Positions 63,772 to 64,000 of a DNA stretch of 64,000 nucleotides are shown here, one piece after another. Made by a program: the position numbers and the translations under genes. The notes beneath the pieces were generated by a model. The model had not been told where the DNA came from and searched no databases. It saw only the letters and a program-made list of their open reading frames with translations. How positions within the stretch are numbered: position 1 is the stretch's first letter; the number at the start of each line of letters is the position of its first letter. The DNA is from Zopfochytrium polystomum (taxonomy: Eukaryota; Chytridiomycota; Chytridiomycetes; Chytridiales; Chytridiaceae), in contig JAIVFJ010000149.1 in NCBI GenBank assembly GCA_025765615.1, forward strand, positions 1 to 64,000. Direction: 5' to 3'.

Positions 63772-64000
63772 TTTCTAGACACATAATGCTCTTTACTCCC
63801 ATTCCCCTTTCCCTACCAAATGGTCTATTCTGCGTTCTTATGCTCTATCTTTCTTTCGGCTTTTATTTCGAAATGATAGACGTTAAACTCTATCCCCTTC
63901 ATTCCTTGCTTTCTGTGTTCGTTCGCAGCCAGTCGCAGAGCCACTGAAATTTTTCCCAATAAAGCGAACTTGTCAACGATTCTTCCGCTTGTTTTGAAAC
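63772..64000 (+). other. 3' flank of alkaline phosphatase gene
   Basis: T- and C-rich sequence with an AATAAA at 63959-63964, about 190 bp after the stop. No other feature seen. Confidence 0.5.
63959..63964 (+). terminator. candidate poly(A) signal
   Basis: AATAAA downstream of the alkaline phosphatase stop. Confidence 0.5.

Noticed and set aside
1..64000. tRNA genes, rRNA genes and CRISPR arrays
   Set aside because: Scanned for B-box-like GGTTCGANNCC, for conserved rRNA blocks and for regularly spaced repeats; the few GTTCGAA-like hits fall inside coding sequence (for example in NPT1 and OS-9) and form no cloverleaf.

Overview
The window is nuclear DNA of an early-diverging fungus, most likely a chytrid-type zoosporic fungus. 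Evidence for a fungal nucleus: short GT..AG introns (46-140 nt in most genes), eukaryotic and fungal families (Nhp2, Mtg2, RagC/Gtr2, Yos9/OS-9, a Nam8/Csx1-type three-RRM protein, hybrid histidine kinase, RasGEF, promethin-like protein, GPI-anchored secreted proteins), and decayed eukaryotic transposons. The chytrid placement is an inference from family content (seven-pass RGS protein, ankyrin-like fragment) and is not proven by any one gene. No rRNA, tRNA or CRISPR was found.

Layout. 1-220: 3' end of a plus-strand gene that starts outside. 832-3559 (-): hybrid histidine kinase, head-to-head with a seven-TM RGS protein (4171-6591 +). 7621-9369 (-) and 9514-11316 (+): two OS-9/Yos9 ER lectins in divergent orientation with about 145 bp between them. 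11366-13307 (-): three-RRM RNA-binding protein. 13813-16257 (-): disordered protein with a possible PH domain. 16536-18134 (-): RagC/Gtr2 GTPase. 18158-19711 (-): Obg-type mitochondrial GTPase Mtg2. 19925-20517 (+): promethin-like lipid-droplet protein. 20.5-24.0 kb: gene-poor. 23990-26281 (-): nicotinate phosphoribosyltransferase. 27393-29585 (-): Ser/Thr-rich single-pass membrane protein. 30.2-31.2 kb: dead copia-type retrotransposon. 33222-34737 (+): fatty acid hydroxylase/sterol desaturase-type enzyme with a 26-nt microexon. 35243-36850 (-): disordered protein. 37441-38257 (-): GPI-anchored Cys-rich protein. 38.7-39.7 kb: G-run tract. 40.1-40.7 kb: broken ankyrin-like gene. 41397-42295 (-): Nhp2, with an apparent 1-nt frame break. 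42.9-47.3 kb: transposon island with a pair of ~375-bp inverted repeats. 47461-53378 (-): Ras guanine-nucleotide exchange factor of about 1860 residues. 54.3-58.4 kb: second transposon island (Tc1/IS630-like remnant, solo LTR with target duplication, Harbinger/IS5-like transposase, MITE with perfect 40-bp inverted repeats). 58.5-59.8 kb: unresolved small genes. 61164-63771 (+): secreted GPI-anchored alkaline phosphatase.

How the genes relate: there are no operons. Several encode signalling parts (two-component kinase, RGS, RasGEF, Rag GTPase), but adjacency does not imply a shared pathway. Some neighbours share short divergent promoters (kinase/RGS, OS-9 A/B, Mtg2/promethin). The OS-9 pair is the clearest case of local duplication. 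Exon-intron structures were read by eye from splice signals and family continuity. Where a terminus could not be resolved, the entry says so.
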